This document shows positions 16,612 through 25,394 of a stretch of 64,000 bases of DNA, piece after piece; within the stretch, counting starts at the first letter, position 1, and each line of letters opens with the position of its first letter. The notes beneath the pieces were generated by a model. It made no database searches. It was not told the DNA's origin and worked only from the letters and a program-made list of their open reading frames with translations. A program made the translations under genes and the position numbers. The stretch is from an uncultured Polaribacter sp. GTDB lineage: Bacteria; Bacteroidota; Bacteroidia; Flavobacteriales; Flavobacteriaceae. Where the stretch lies: contig NZ_CANNFF010000003.1 in NCBI RefSeq assembly GCF_947503855.1, positions 124,001 through 188,000 on the forward strand, written 5' to 3'.

Positions 16612-18789
16612 TTATTTTCTTATTAAACTAAAACTTCCATTTTTTTCTATGGACAAACCATTTTGATCTGTAAGTAAAGTCTTAAACCAATACGTATTTG
16701 AGGGTAGTTTTTTTCCTTCATAAGTTCCGTTCCAACCGGGTCCAGATGCATCCATTTTGTATAATAAAACTCCAAATCTGTTATAAATATATATTTCTGA
16801 TAATGGGTTTACATTTTTATCATACCCTCTTATTGACCAATAATCGTTGATTCCGTCTTCATTTGGTGTAAAAAATCTTGGATATTCTAAAATTGAAAAT
16901 TGATAAGATGATATACCACAACCACCAATATCTCTCACATATAAGGTATGCGTCCCTGTTGTAATATTTTCAAAAATATTATTTTTAGAATACCCTCCAA
17001 ATTCATTATCTAATGAAAATTCATAATCTCCTATTCCTATATTTGACACAATTATCTCCATAGAATTATTGTTACTATCATCGATAATAATTACATCATC
17101 TTTAGTAATGCTTGCTATTTCTGAGTTTTTTACAATAATGGTTTTTTCTACATATTCGCAACCAGCGTCAGAAAATACCTTTACAGTATATAAACCAGCT
17201 TCTGAAACAGATATTTCAGTGGTATTACCAGAAATAGTTTGATTCTCTTTTGACCAGCTATAAGTATAATTTCCTTTCGAATTGATAGTTCTTAAAGTTA
17301 TAGATCCAATATCACTACATAAAATATAAGTATCTTGTTCCAATTCAAAATATGGAATCGTGCTATCGACTGTTGCAACAACTTCTTTTCTTGTAGAGGT
17401 ACAGCCAAATAAACTAGCTTCTACAAAATAAGAAGTAGTTGTTGTTAAATTGGGGGTTTGAAAATTATTTCCTGAAAAAATAGGAGTTGTACTCGTTAGA
17501 GAATCGTACCAAAAAACAGTTCCACTAGTTGAATTTGCTACTAAATCTGCGGAACCACCACAATTTACATCTTCAGAAATATTGGTAATTTGTGGTCTTT
17601 GTGTTACAGAAGCGGTAACTTTAGTTCTTGGTAATGTTGTACATCCGTTTACAGACACTGTTGCAAAATAATCTGTAGTTGTATTTATTGTGGGTGTTAT
17701 AAAATTAGTACCTCTATCTAATTCTGTACCTCCAATTTGTGAATCAAACCAAATTATTATACCTTCATCTGATGTCGCAGATAATGTTGTTATTCCAGAT
17801 TCACAAATTCTGCCTTCAGTTATTGAAGTTATCTGCGGTATATAAATTCTAGTACTTGCTACAATATTTAATTTTGGATCACCAGGTGCACCATATTCTA
17901 CTACATAACCTTTTGCTGCATAAACACCAGTATCACCTTCATTTGGCAAATCGTTCCAAGCACCTACAATCCCAATTGATGCATCTGTAATATGTGCATA
18001 ATCTTCACCTGTAGAATTATTTCCTCTAAAATCATTAGGTTCATTATTATTCCATTTTGCATAATTTGGTGTAGAGCCATTTACAGCTCCATTCCAAAAA
18101 ACCGTACCAGCATCTGGTCCAGTAACCCATTTCCAAACCCCTTCTGTTTCTTCATCAGAACCACCAATCCAACCCGAACCAGAAGCTTGTTTACCAGCAA
18201 AAATTGTTTCTACTTCACTTGTTAAAGTTGCCAAATATCCTTGTCTATCATAATACGTACTATTTTCAGCAGCTATTTTAGCATCTTTCCAAGTAATATT
18301 TGGTGCAGATATAAATTGATAAAAATGATCAGTTTCAGGTAAATAATTAGCATCATCTGCAGATAGAGAAAATAATTTTTCTGTAATTACAGAAGTAGCA
18401 GTAGTTACAAAAACTACATCTTTAACTGCGTTTTCTAATTCAGTTAGTAACATTCCTGGAGTCGTTGAAGAAGTCAAAGTTAATTTCCCCTCATTCATAT
18501 TCCAACTTTGAGAAATAGTTGGGTGAGTTCCACTCAATTCTAATCGATCAAAACCTACTTGATATCCAGAGGAGATTTGTATGTAAAAAAAATCAATTGT
18601 AGTATTATCTAGATCTGTTATTGTAAAATTGGTAACTATTTTTATAGGACTTCCTATGCAATAAGCTTGGTCTCCAGTTGCAGAAAGTTCTGGTGGACTT
18701 CCTTGAGCATGCAAAAATAATACTAGAGAAAAGCAAAAGCCAAGCAAAATTTTGGTTTTATTGCAAAGAGATTTATTTAAATTTATCAT
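16612..18789 (-). CDS. Secreted C-type lectin-domain protein with T9SS type B sorting domain
   Basis: A large exported protein of 725 residues from the chosen ATG at 18789; this start gives a clean signal peptide (basic start, hydrophobic core, ending HAQG). After an N-terminal beta region comes a C-type lectin-like domain (about residues 145-295: GWIGGSDEETEGVWKWVTGP, WNNNEPNDFRG, AWNDLP), then Ig-like repeats (Cys-rich, about 310-560), and a gliding-motility-associated C-terminal domain (FFTPNEDGINDYWSI, YNRFGVLLYK, SNTYWFKTLL). That last domain is the type B signal for the type IX secretion system, so the protein should be exported to, and probably anchored at, the cell surface. The ligand, probably a glycan, is unknown. 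It lies 12 bases after the AhpD-like gene's start, possibly as an operon. Confidence 0.88.
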   Translation of the reverse strand: MINLNKSLCNKTKILLGFCFSLVLFLHAQGSPPELSATGDQAYCIGSPIKIVTNFTITDLDNTTIDFFYIQISSGYQVGFDRLELSGTHPTISQSWNMNEGKLTLTSSTTPGMLLTELENAVKDVVFVTTATSVITEKLFSLSADDANYLPETDHFYQFISAPNITWKDAKIAAENSTYYDRQGYLATLTSEVETIFAGKQASGSGWIGGSDEETEGVWKWVTGPDAGTVFWNGAVNGSTPNYAKWNNNEPNDFRGNNSTGEDYAHITDASIGIVGAWNDLPNEGDTGVYAAKGYVVEYGAPGDPKLNIVASTRIYIPQITSITEGRICESGITTLSATSDEGIIIWFDSQIGGTELDRGTNFITPTINTTTDYFATVSVNGCTTLPRTKVTASVTQRPQITNISEDVNCGGSADLVANSTSGTVFWYDSLTSTTPIFSGNNFQTPNLTTTTSYFVEASLFGCTSTRKEVVATVDSTIPYFELEQDTYILCSDIGSITLRTINSKGNYTYSWSKENQTISGNTTEISVSEAGLYTVKVFSDAGCEYVEKTIIVKNSEIASITKDDVIIIDDSNNNSMEIIVSNIGIGDYEFSLDNEFGGYSKNNIFENITTGTHTLYVRDIGGCGISSYQFSILEYPRFFTPNEDGINDYWSIRGYDKNVNPLSEIYIYNRFGVLLYKMDASGPGWNGTYEGKKLPSNTYWFKTLLTDQNGLSIEKNGSFSLIRK

Positions 18790-18859
18790 TAACTTATAAG
18801 CTTTTCTTATTTTTGTAAAGAAACACAATTTAATACTTCAAATTTAAAAAATATTATTT

Positions 18860-19291
18860 ATGGTTAAAAATATTGTTAGTACAGTTTGGACAGGGAAATC
18901 GCATTTTGAAACCGACAATCTTAGTGGGCATAAATTAACCATGTTTGATAAATCTCAAGACAATGGAAATACAGTTGGTTTTGCACCCAAAGCGTTAATG
19001 CTTTCTTCTTTAGCAGGTTGTTCTGGTTTAGATGTAATTTCTTTATTAGAAAAAATGCGTGCAGAAGTTACTAATTTTAAAGTAATTGTTACTGCAGAAT
19101 TAACAGATGAACATCCGAAATTTTATAAAAACGTAAAAGTAGATTACCATTTTACAGATTCAGATTTAAAACCCGAAAAAATACAAAAAGCTGTAAATCT
19201 ATCCGTTACAAAATACTGTGGAGTCATGGAAATGTTTAGACAATTTGCCACTGTAGAAACAGAAATATATTTACATACTTTAGAAAAGTAA
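18860..19291 (+). CDS. OsmC family peroxiredoxin-like protein
   Basis: A 143-residue OsmC/Ohr-family protein. It has the two conserved Cys residues in LAGCSGLDVISLLEKM and TKYCGVMEM, the thiol pair used by OsmC/Ohr enzymes to reduce organic hydroperoxides. Some relatives act on other substrates. It lies 14 bases upstream of recJ, suggesting co-transcription, and is divergent from the lectin-domain protein gene. Confidence 0.9.
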   Translation: MVKNIVSTVWTGKSHFETDNLSGHKLTMFDKSQDNGNTVGFAPKALMLSSLAGCSGLDVISLLEKMRAEVTNFKVIVTAELTDEHPKFYKNVKVDYHFTDSDLKPEKIQKAVNLSVTKYCGVMEMFRQFATVETEIYLHTLEK

Positions 19292-19305
19292 CCCAATAAC
19301 TTGCT

Positions 19306-21021
19306 ATGAGATGGACACTAAAATCGGAACCTAATAAAGAAAAAGTAAAAAATCTAGCTAAAGAACTTCAAGTCGATTTAATAATTGCAAAAATTCTTTG
19401 TCAACGAAATATTGAAACTTTTGAGGAAGCTAAAAAATTCTTTAGGCCCAGTTTAACAGATATTCATGACCCTTTTTTAATGAAAGACATGGATTTGGCA
19501 GTACAAAGAATTGAAACAGCCATTGCAAATAATGAAAATATTTTAGTGTATGGAGATTATGATGTAGATGGCACCACAGCTGTATCTTTGGTTTCTTCAT
19601 ATTTAAAAACAATAACTTCCAATATTGCCACTTATATTCCTGATAGATATGAGGAGGGGTATGGGATTTCTTATAAAGGAATTGATTTTGCTGAAGACAA
19701 CAATTTTTCTCTAATAATTGCCTTAGACTGTGGTATAAAAGCCATAAACAAAGTAGCCTATGCAAACCAAAAAAATATCGATTTTATAATTTGTGATCAT
19801 CACAAACCAGGAAAAGAAATTCCTGATGCGGTAGCTGTTTTAAATGCAAAACAAGAAGATTGCAACTACCCTTTTGATGAACTTTGTGGATGTGGTGTTG
19901 GGTTTAAATTGATTCAAGCTTTGGGCTCCAAACGAAATCAAACGATAAAAGATTTTGTGCCTTATTTAGATTTGGTAGCCACTGCCATTGCTGCAGATAT
20001 AGTACCCATGAATGGCGAAAATAGAGTGTTGGCTTATTTTGGTTTGCAAGTAATTAATCAACAACCTAGAAACGGAATTAAAGCCATTATTCATCAAATA
20101 AAAAAACAAGAATTAACCATTACAGATGTAGTATTTATCATTGCTCCCAGAATTAATGCTGCTGGCAGAATGAAACATGGTAATTATGCTGTAGAATTAC
20201 TTACAGAAATGGATTTTGAAGCTGCTGTAGAGTTTGCAGCATCCATAGAAATTTTTAATGCTGATAGAAAAGATTTAGACAAAAAGATAACCGATGAAGC
20301 TGTTATTCAAATTATAGATAATGAAGAAGAAGAAGAGCGTTTTACATCTGTAGTTTTTCAAGAAGATTGGCACAAAGGTGTTATTGGTATTGTAGCTTCT
20401 AGATTGATAGAAAAATACTACAGACCTACTTTAGTATTTACAAAAAGTGGCGATAAACTAGCGGCTTCTGCACGATCTGTAAAAGGATTTGATGTATACA
20501 ATGCACTATTAGAATGTGACGAATTTATAGAACAATTTGGTGGCCATAAATATGCTGCTGGTTTGACTTTGTTACCAGAAAACTACCAAAATTTTAAAAA
20601 TAAGTTTGAAGAAGTAGTTGCAAAAACCATCAACAAAGAATTATTAACTCAAGAAATTGCTATTGATGCAGCGTTAGAACTGTCTGAAATAACCCCTAAA
20701 TTTTTTAGAATTATTCAGCAAATGGCACCTTTTGGTCCACAAAATATGAAACCCGTTTTTAAAAGTACTTGTGTAAGAGATAATGGTTATGGTAAAAAAG
20801 TAGGTGCAGACAAAACGCATTTAAAATTAAATATTTTTCAAGGTGATAACCAAAAAACCTATAATGCCATTGGTTTTAATTTGGGTGATAAAATGGATGT
20901 TGTACAAGACAAATTTGATATTGTGTATGCTTTAGAGGAAAATGAGTGGCAAGGTTATAAGTCTGTACAGTTAGTTTTGAAGGATTTGAAGTCGCCTAAA
21001 GATGTTTATCAATCAAAATAG
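19306..21021 (+). CDS. recJ: Single-stranded-DNA-specific exonuclease RecJ
   Basis: A 5'-3' ssDNA exonuclease in recombination and mismatch repair. The 571-residue protein has DHH-domain metal motifs YGDYDVDGTTA (near 80), ALDCGIK, and DHHKPG, then the DHHA1 motif FGGHKYAAGLTL and a C-terminal OB-like domain. Length is typical for Bacteroidota RecJ. It follows the OsmC gene closely. Its last codons overlap the antisense end of a VOC gene remnant. Confidence 0.95.
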   Translation: MRWTLKSEPNKEKVKNLAKELQVDLIIAKILCQRNIETFEEAKKFFRPSLTDIHDPFLMKDMDLAVQRIETAIANNENILVYGDYDVDGTTAVSLVSSYLKTITSNIATYIPDRYEEGYGISYKGIDFAEDNNFSLIIALDCGIKAINKVAYANQKNIDFIICDHHKPGKEIPDAVAVLNAKQEDCNYPFDELCGCGVGFKLIQALGSKRNQTIKDFVPYLDLVATAIAADIVPMNGENRVLAYFGLQVINQQPRNGIKAIIHQIKKQELTITDVVFIIAPRINAAGRMKHGNYAVELLTEMDFEAAVEFAASIEIFNADRKDLDKKITDEAVIQIIDNEEEEERFTSVVFQEDWHKGVIGIVASRLIEKYYRPTLVFTKSGDKLAASARSVKGFDVYNALLECDEFIEQFGGHKYAAGLTLLPENYQNFKNKFEEVVAKTINKELLTQEIAIDAALELSEITPKFFRIIQQMAPFGPQNMKPVFKSTCVRDNGYGKKVGADKTHLKLNIFQGDNQKTYNAIGFNLGDKMDVVQDKFDIVYALEENEWQGYKSVQLVLKDLKSPKDVYQSK

Positions 21022-21160
21022 TATTTCCATTAGGATCAAAAAAAACAATACTTGCAGAACCAGAAGTGTTTGCACTAGCTTCTCTTTCTAGTTTTATATG
21101 ATTTGCTTTTAAGTGTTTTAAAATATCTCTTACATCTTTAAAATTATCTAATTTGTCGGC
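20996..21160 (-). pseudogene. VOC (glyoxalase/bleomycin resistance) family C-terminal remnant
   Basis: On the minus strand a frame of about 55 codons ends at TAG 20996-20998. It encodes a VOC-fold C-terminus: a helix, then LEREASANTSG and VFFDPNGNTILID, the usual last strand with its metal-ligand-type pattern. No start codon or N-terminal half exists: the frame runs straight into the repeat at 21161-21260. I infer a VOC gene cut when the repeat arrived or by deletion at the repeat edge. It overlaps the recJ 3' end by 26 bases. Confidence 0.65.
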
Positions 21161-21260
21161 AAATAAGTCTAGCCCAGATTGAGCTATTTGTTTGAAATCC
21201 TTTTTGCTTTTTTTAGCAAAAAGATTGAGTAGCGAAAGCTGGAAATAGCTTCTAAAAAAA
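21161..21260 (-). repeat. Intergenic repeat family B, copy 1
   Basis: On the minus strand it starts AGAAGCTATTTCCAGCTTTC, has a central hairpin CTTTTTGCT/AGCAAAAAG, and ends TCAATCTGGGCTAGACTTATTT. The same ends occur at 60769-60960. It begins six bases after the stop of the helicase gene and is bordered by the VOC remnant. Confidence 0.7.
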
Positions 21261-21266
21261 AGAAAA

Positions 21267-23672
21267 TTAACGCTCCATAGACATTAAAACCATTTTTAGT
21301 TCCATGTATGTAATATCTGTATCTACTTTTTCTTTAAGCACTGTTAAACCCTTTACATCTCCAGCCTCTTCTATTTGATTCAATATTTTTTTGTAGCGTT
21401 TTAAATCTATCAATTCTAACACATCAATATCTCCAGAAGGAATGTAATTTGCCAAATGGTTTTCTATAGTACCTGTTGTTAAACTGCGTTCTTTGGCAAT
21501 TTCTTTTATGGAAAATCCAGATTTAAAAAGCTCAAACGTAATTTGTTTGGTCGGTTTTTTATCTTCTTTTTTCTGTTCGTTAAATTGGTTAATTCCGTTT
21601 TCTTTACAATAGGTTTCTATTACCTGTAAAATTTCTTCGCCATATTTATGGACACGAATTTTACCCATGCCTTTGATTTTTATCAGTTCTTTTTCTGTTC
21701 TAGGTAAAGCATCGCACATGGCATACAAGGTTTCTTGCGTAAATACCTGAAAAGCGGGTATGTTTTCTGCAATGCGAATTTCGTCTCTTAATTCGCGCAA
21801 TTTTAAAGCTAATAATGGGTCTCTTTGAGAAGGCGATTTTTTCTTCTTTTTGGGTGCCGTTTTTTGCAAAACTGCTTTTGCTCTTACCTCTAAATACGCT
21901 TTGGTTTTAAAACCCTTTGACATTTTTTGCAATGCAAATAATTTTTCTTCTAATTTTTCTTGCAAAGCATCAAACTGTTTTAAAAAATCTTTTTTTACAG
22001 CTTTATTATCTGTAGAAAATGAAATGGCATCTAAAGATTTTTGAATATTTGTTTTGGTATGATTTAAAAAATAATCTACTCCTTTTGTAAAGCGCTCTTG
22101 AATTTGAGAGCTATTTTCTGGTAAAATATTAGCATCAGAAATATTTTGTAATTGATTTTTAAATCCATTTGAAACCTTCATTAAAGCAACTACACCATCA
22201 TCTTTTATAGTTTGTAAATGATCTATAACATCACCTTTAATAGAAGTTTGATTCTTGTAAAATATATCTATTAAACGAGTAATGGGATATAAGAAAGTCT
22301 GATAATCAAATAGTTCTGCAATTAAGTTTAATTGAAACTGTTTTTCAGATTCGTTTAAAATGCTTTCATCTGGATGGTTTTCTTCTACTGATTGATTAAA
22401 AACACTTACAGTACTATCGTTTATAATGGCATTGCTAGTTATTTTAGTTTTTAAAACCAAGCCTTCTAAAGAAGTACACCTACTTAAAGCTACATAAGTT
22501 TGCCCATGTGCAAAAGAGGCTTCTGCATCTATAATAGCTTTTTCAAAGGTTAAACCTTGACTTTTATGAATGGTAATTGCCCAAGCCAAACGCAACGGAA
22601 TTTGAGAAAAAGAACCCACCAAATCTTCTTTAATTTCTTTGGTTTCGTCGTTTATAGTGTAATTTATATTTTCCCATTTTTCTCTTTCTGTAACAATTTC
22701 ATCTGCTTCATTAGCACATTGTACCGTTACAGTTTCTTTAGAAATATCGGTTATAACTCCTATTTTTCCGTTAAAATATCTTTTTTCTATAGACGAATCG
22801 TTTTTAATAAACATCACCTGTGCACCAACTTTTAGCTCTAATTTTTCGTCATTAGGATATGAGTTTTCATTAAACTTACCAGAAACCTCTGCAGTAAAAA
22901 AATTACTTTTATTTTTAATTTTATGCAACTCAGAGTTGTTGATTAAATTGGCTCTGTTGTTGTGCGTAGTTAAGGTGATGTAGCCCTCTTCTTTCTCCGG
23001 AGAAAAAGACGGGTTGTAATTTTTATTTAAAATTTCTGCAGATACTGCTGATAAAGTATCATTTCTAACTTCATTTAAAATTTTAATAAAATCTTCGTTT
23101 TTTTGGCGATAAATGTGTTTTAGTTCAATAGAAACTACATTGGCTTCTTGAAAAGCTTTACTACTAAAAAAATATACTGTTTCGTAATAACTTTGCAATA
23201 AACTCCATTCGTTTGGTTTTACCACAGGAGCTAACTGTTGCAAATCGCCAATCATTAAAACTTGTGCACCACCAAATACTTTGTTTCGGTTTTTATAACG
23301 CCTCATTACCTGGTCTATACCATCTAGTAAATCTGCACGAACCATAGAAATTTCATCTATAATTACTAAATCTAACGATTTTATAATATCTATTTTTGTT
23401 TTAGAAAACCGACGTTGTTGGTTGTTTTGAGTTTGATTTGGTAAAATTGGGCCAAAAGGCATTTGAAAAAACGAATGTATCGTAACACCTTTTGCATTAA
23501 TAGCTGCAACACCTGTTGGTGCTACAATAACCATTCTTTTTAAAGATTCGTTTTTTATTTTATGTAAAAAAGTAGTTTTTCCTGTACCTGCTTTACCTGT
23601 AATAAACAGATTTCTATCTGTTTTTTCTATAAAATTTAGGGCAAGTTCTAATTCAGGATTTTTGGACATTTT
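21267..23672 (-). CDS. PIF1-like helicase fused to HRDC and helix-turn-helix domains
   Basis: 801 residues. The N-terminal superfamily 1B helicase has Walker A ITGKAGTGKTTFLH, VAPTGVAAINAKGVTIHSFFQMP (motif Ia), IIDEISMV (motif II) and the late motif AWAITIHKSQGLTFEKAI with ALSRC. A linker region leads to an HRDC domain (about residues 625-705, nucleic-acid binding, as in RecQ) and a C-terminal helix-turn-helix (FSIKEIAKERSLTTGTIENHL). The architecture points to DNA unwinding in repair or replication. An alternative start lies five codons upstream (23687). It is preceded by a 300-base gap and followed at once by repeat B. Confidence 0.88.
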   Translation of the reverse strand, partial: KMSKNPELELALNFIEKTDRNLFITGKAGTGKTTFLHKIKNESLKRMVIVAPTGVAAINAKGVTIHSFFQMPFGPILPNQTQNNQQRRFSKTKIDIIKSLDLVIIDEISMVRADLLDGIDQVMRRYKNRNKVFGGAQVLMIGDLQQLAPVVKPNEWSLLQSYYETVYFFSSKAFQEANVVSIELKHIYRQKNEDFIKILNEVRNDTLSAVSAEILNKNYNPSFSPEKEEGYITLTTHNNRANLINNSELHKIKNKSNFFTAEVSGKFNENSYPNDEKLELKVGAQVMFIKNDSSIEKRYFNGKIGVITDISKETVTVQCANEADEIVTEREKWENINYTINDETKEIKEDLVGSFSQIPLRLAWAITIHKSQGLTFEKAIIDAEASFAHGQTYVALSRCTSLEGLVLKTKITSNAIINDSTVSVFNQSVEENHPDESILNESEKQFQLNLIAELFDYQTFLYPITRLIDIFYKNQTSIKGDVIDHLQTIKDDGVVALMKVSNGFKNQLQNISDANILPENSSQIQERFTKGVDYFLNHTKTNIQKSLDAISFSTDNKAVKKDFLKQFDALQEKLEEKLFALQKMSKGFKTKAYLEVRAKAVLQKTAPKKKKKSPSQRDPLLALKLRELRDEIRIAENIPAFQVFTQETLYAMCDALPRTEKELIKIKGMGKIRVHKYGEEILQVIETYCKENGINQFNEQKKEDKKPTKQITFELFKSGFSIKEIAKERSLTTGTIENHLANYIPSGDIDVLELIDLKRYKKILNQIEEAGDVKGLTVLKEKVDTDITYMELKMVLMSMER

Positions 23673-23687
23673 TTCTTTTTGATGCAA

Positions 23688-23896
23688 GGTAAATAATTAA
23701 AAATTATTTACTAAATAAAAGGTGTGATTTTGGAGTTTTGTAAATAGTTTAGCAGATGTGGGTGTTTTAATAAGGCGTATACGAAGTCTTTGTATTTTGG
23801 GTTTTTTGATTAAAAAGTCAACAGACTAAGTTTAGCTCTTTTTATATACTTCGGTCTTTGCCCAGGATTAATTCCAAACAGAAAATAACTACTAAC
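23688..23896. other. Gene-free stretch upstream of the helicase gene
   Basis: No ORF, RNA or repeat that I can support. Together with the terminator and direct repeats to its right it makes the helicase-sucB gap. Confidence 0.5.
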
Positions 23897-23928
23897 AAAA
23901 AATCCCAAGCAAAAGCTTAGGATTTTAA
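23897..23928 (-). terminator. Terminator of the sucA-sucB genes
   Basis: AAAATCC(C)AAGC and GCTT(A)GGATTTT pair around a four-base loop with A/T runs on both sides. It lies about 80 bases past the sucB stop on the minus strand. Confidence 0.7.
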
Positions 23929-23941
23929 TATTTTATGATAA

Positions 23942-23981
23942 ACTTCGACAAGCTCAGTTCAAGACTTCGACAAGCTCAGTT
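23942..23981. repeat. Two 18-bp direct repeats, ACTTCGACAAGCTCAGTT
   Basis: Exact copies at 23942-23959 and 23964-23981 (period 22) just downstream of sucB. The CTTCGACAAGCTCAG core is one I know as a dispersed intergenic word in several bacterial genomes. Confidence 0.75.
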
Positions 23982-24009
23982 TTACATACTTATGAACCCA
24001 GATTCTGGG

Positions 24010-25224
24010 CTACATTTCTAATGCTTTTGTTGGATTGTTATCCATTAATAATTCTATAGGATTTTCTAAAGCTTCTTTAACAGCTACTAAAAAACCTACA
24101 GATTCTCTTCCATCAATAATTCTATGATCGTAAGACAAGGCAACATACATAATTGGTTGTATTACAACTTCGCCATTAACAGCCATAGGTCTGTTTACAA
24201 TGTTGTGCATTCCTAAAATTCCACTTTGTGGAGGGTTTATAATTGGTGTAGATAACATAGAACCAAATACACCACCATTGGTAATGGTAAAGGTTCCACC
24301 CGTCATTTCATCAACTGTAATTTGTCCATCTCTTGCACGCAAAGCCAAACGTTTTACTTCTGACTCTACACCTCTAAAAGACAAGTTTTCTGCATTTCTA
24401 ATTACAGGTACCATTAAGCCTTTAGGGCCAGAAACTGCAATAGAAATATCTTGAAAATCGTGTTTTATTTGGTAATTTCCATCTATCATAGAGTTTACAT
24501 CTGGATACATTTTTAACGCTCTAACAACCGCTAATGTAAAGAAAGACATAAACCCTAAACCAACACCATGTTTTGCTTTAAAGTCTTCTTTGTACTGAGA
24601 ACGTAAATCGAAAATTGGCTGCATATTTACTTCGTTAAACGTAGTTAGCATGGCTGTTTCGCTTTTTACAGCTACCAAACGCTCTGCTACTTTTCTACGT
24701 AACATCGACATTTTCTTGCGTTCTATACCACGAGTACCGTTTGCTGGTTGTGTTCCCATAGATGGTACTGCTTTTACAGCGTCATCTTTGGTAATTCTAC
24801 CCTCTTTTCCAGTTCCTTTTACTGTTGATGCGTCAATTCCTTTTTCTGCCAATACTTTTTTAGCAGCTGGCGAAGCGGTTCCTGTTGCATAAGTAGCTGC
24901 TTTTTGAGCTGGAGCAAGTTCCGTTTTCTTTTCTTCTTTAGGAGCTTCATCTTTGGCAGGAGCAGCATTCTCTTCTGGTTTTGCAGCATCCATATCAATC
25001 AAACAAACAACAGCACCAACTTCTACAGCATCTCCTTCTTCTGCTTTTAAAGTGACAATTCCACTTTCTTCAGCAGGCAACTCTAAAGTTGCTTTGTCAG
25101 AATCTACTTCTGCAATGGGTTGGTCTTTTTCTACATAGTCTCCGTCTTCAACTAACCAAGTTGCAATTTCTACTTCTGTAATTGATTCTCCTGGAGAGGG
25201 AACTTTCATTTCTAAAACACTCAT
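24010..25224 (-). CDS. sucB: 2-oxoglutarate dehydrogenase E2, dihydrolipoyl succinyltransferase
   Basis: E2 core of the 2-oxoglutarate dehydrogenase complex; it transfers succinyl from E1-bound ThDP to CoA. The 404-residue protein has one lipoyl domain (lipoyl-Lys in [13 protein letters not shown] near residue 44), an Ala/Pro/Lys-rich linker, a peripheral-subunit binding domain ([14 protein letters not shown]...[10 protein letters not shown], near 115-150) and a catalytic domain ending with the active site [15 protein letters not shown]. It lies downstream of sucA with a 170-base gap holding a repeat element. The E3 gene is not in the window. Confidence 0.96.
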   Translation of the reverse strand: MSVLEMKVPSPGESITEVEIATWLVEDGDYVEKDQPIAEVDSDKATLELPAEESGIVTLKAEEGDAVEVGAVVCLIDMDAAKPEENAAPAKDEAPKEEKKTELAPAQKAATYATGTASPAAKKVLAEKGIDASTVKGTGKEGRITKDDAVKAVPSMGTQPANGTRGIERKKMSMLRRKVAERLVAVKSETAMLTTFNEVNMQPIFDLRSQYKEDFKAKHGVGLGFMSFFTLAVVRALKMYPDVNSMIDGNYQIKHDFQDISIAVSGPKGLMVPVIRNAENLSFRGVESEVKRLALRARDGQITVDEMTGGTFTITNGGVFGSMLSTPIINPPQSGILGMHNIVNRPMAVNGEVVIQPIMYVALSYDHRIIDGRESVGFLVAVKEALENPIELLMDNNPTKALEM

Positions 25225-25266
25225 GGTTTCTTATTTTATTTTAATCTGAAATTCTTTTTTTATTTT

Positions 25267-25394
25267 TTGGGCGTTTAAACAGGCTTTCCACTGTATCTTT
25301 TTTTGCTTTTTTGTTCTCGATACAAAATTTCTGAAAAAGAAATTTCACTGGAACTGACAGCAAAAAAAGGATGTCGTTTCAATCCTTAACGCGC
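25267..25394 (+). repeat. Intergenic repeat family A, copy 1 (sucA-sucB gap)
   Basis: It starts TTGGGCGTT, then CAGGCTTTCCACTGTATCTT, and ends AAAAAAAGGATGTCGTTTC, then CAATCCTTAACGCGC. The outermost bases GGCGTT/AACGCG are inverted. It matches 39052-39144 at both ends. Its centre holds a 42-bp palindrome (25313-25354). The right end touches the sucA stop codon. Confidence 0.75.
25313..25354 (-). repeat. 42-bp imperfect palindrome (REP-like), copy 2, nested in repeat A
   Basis: It reads GTTCTCGATACA, then ATTTCTGAAAAAGAAAT, then TTCACTGGAAC. This is the inverse orientation of the element at 4033-4074, of identical length and with the same end words. Confidence 0.75.
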
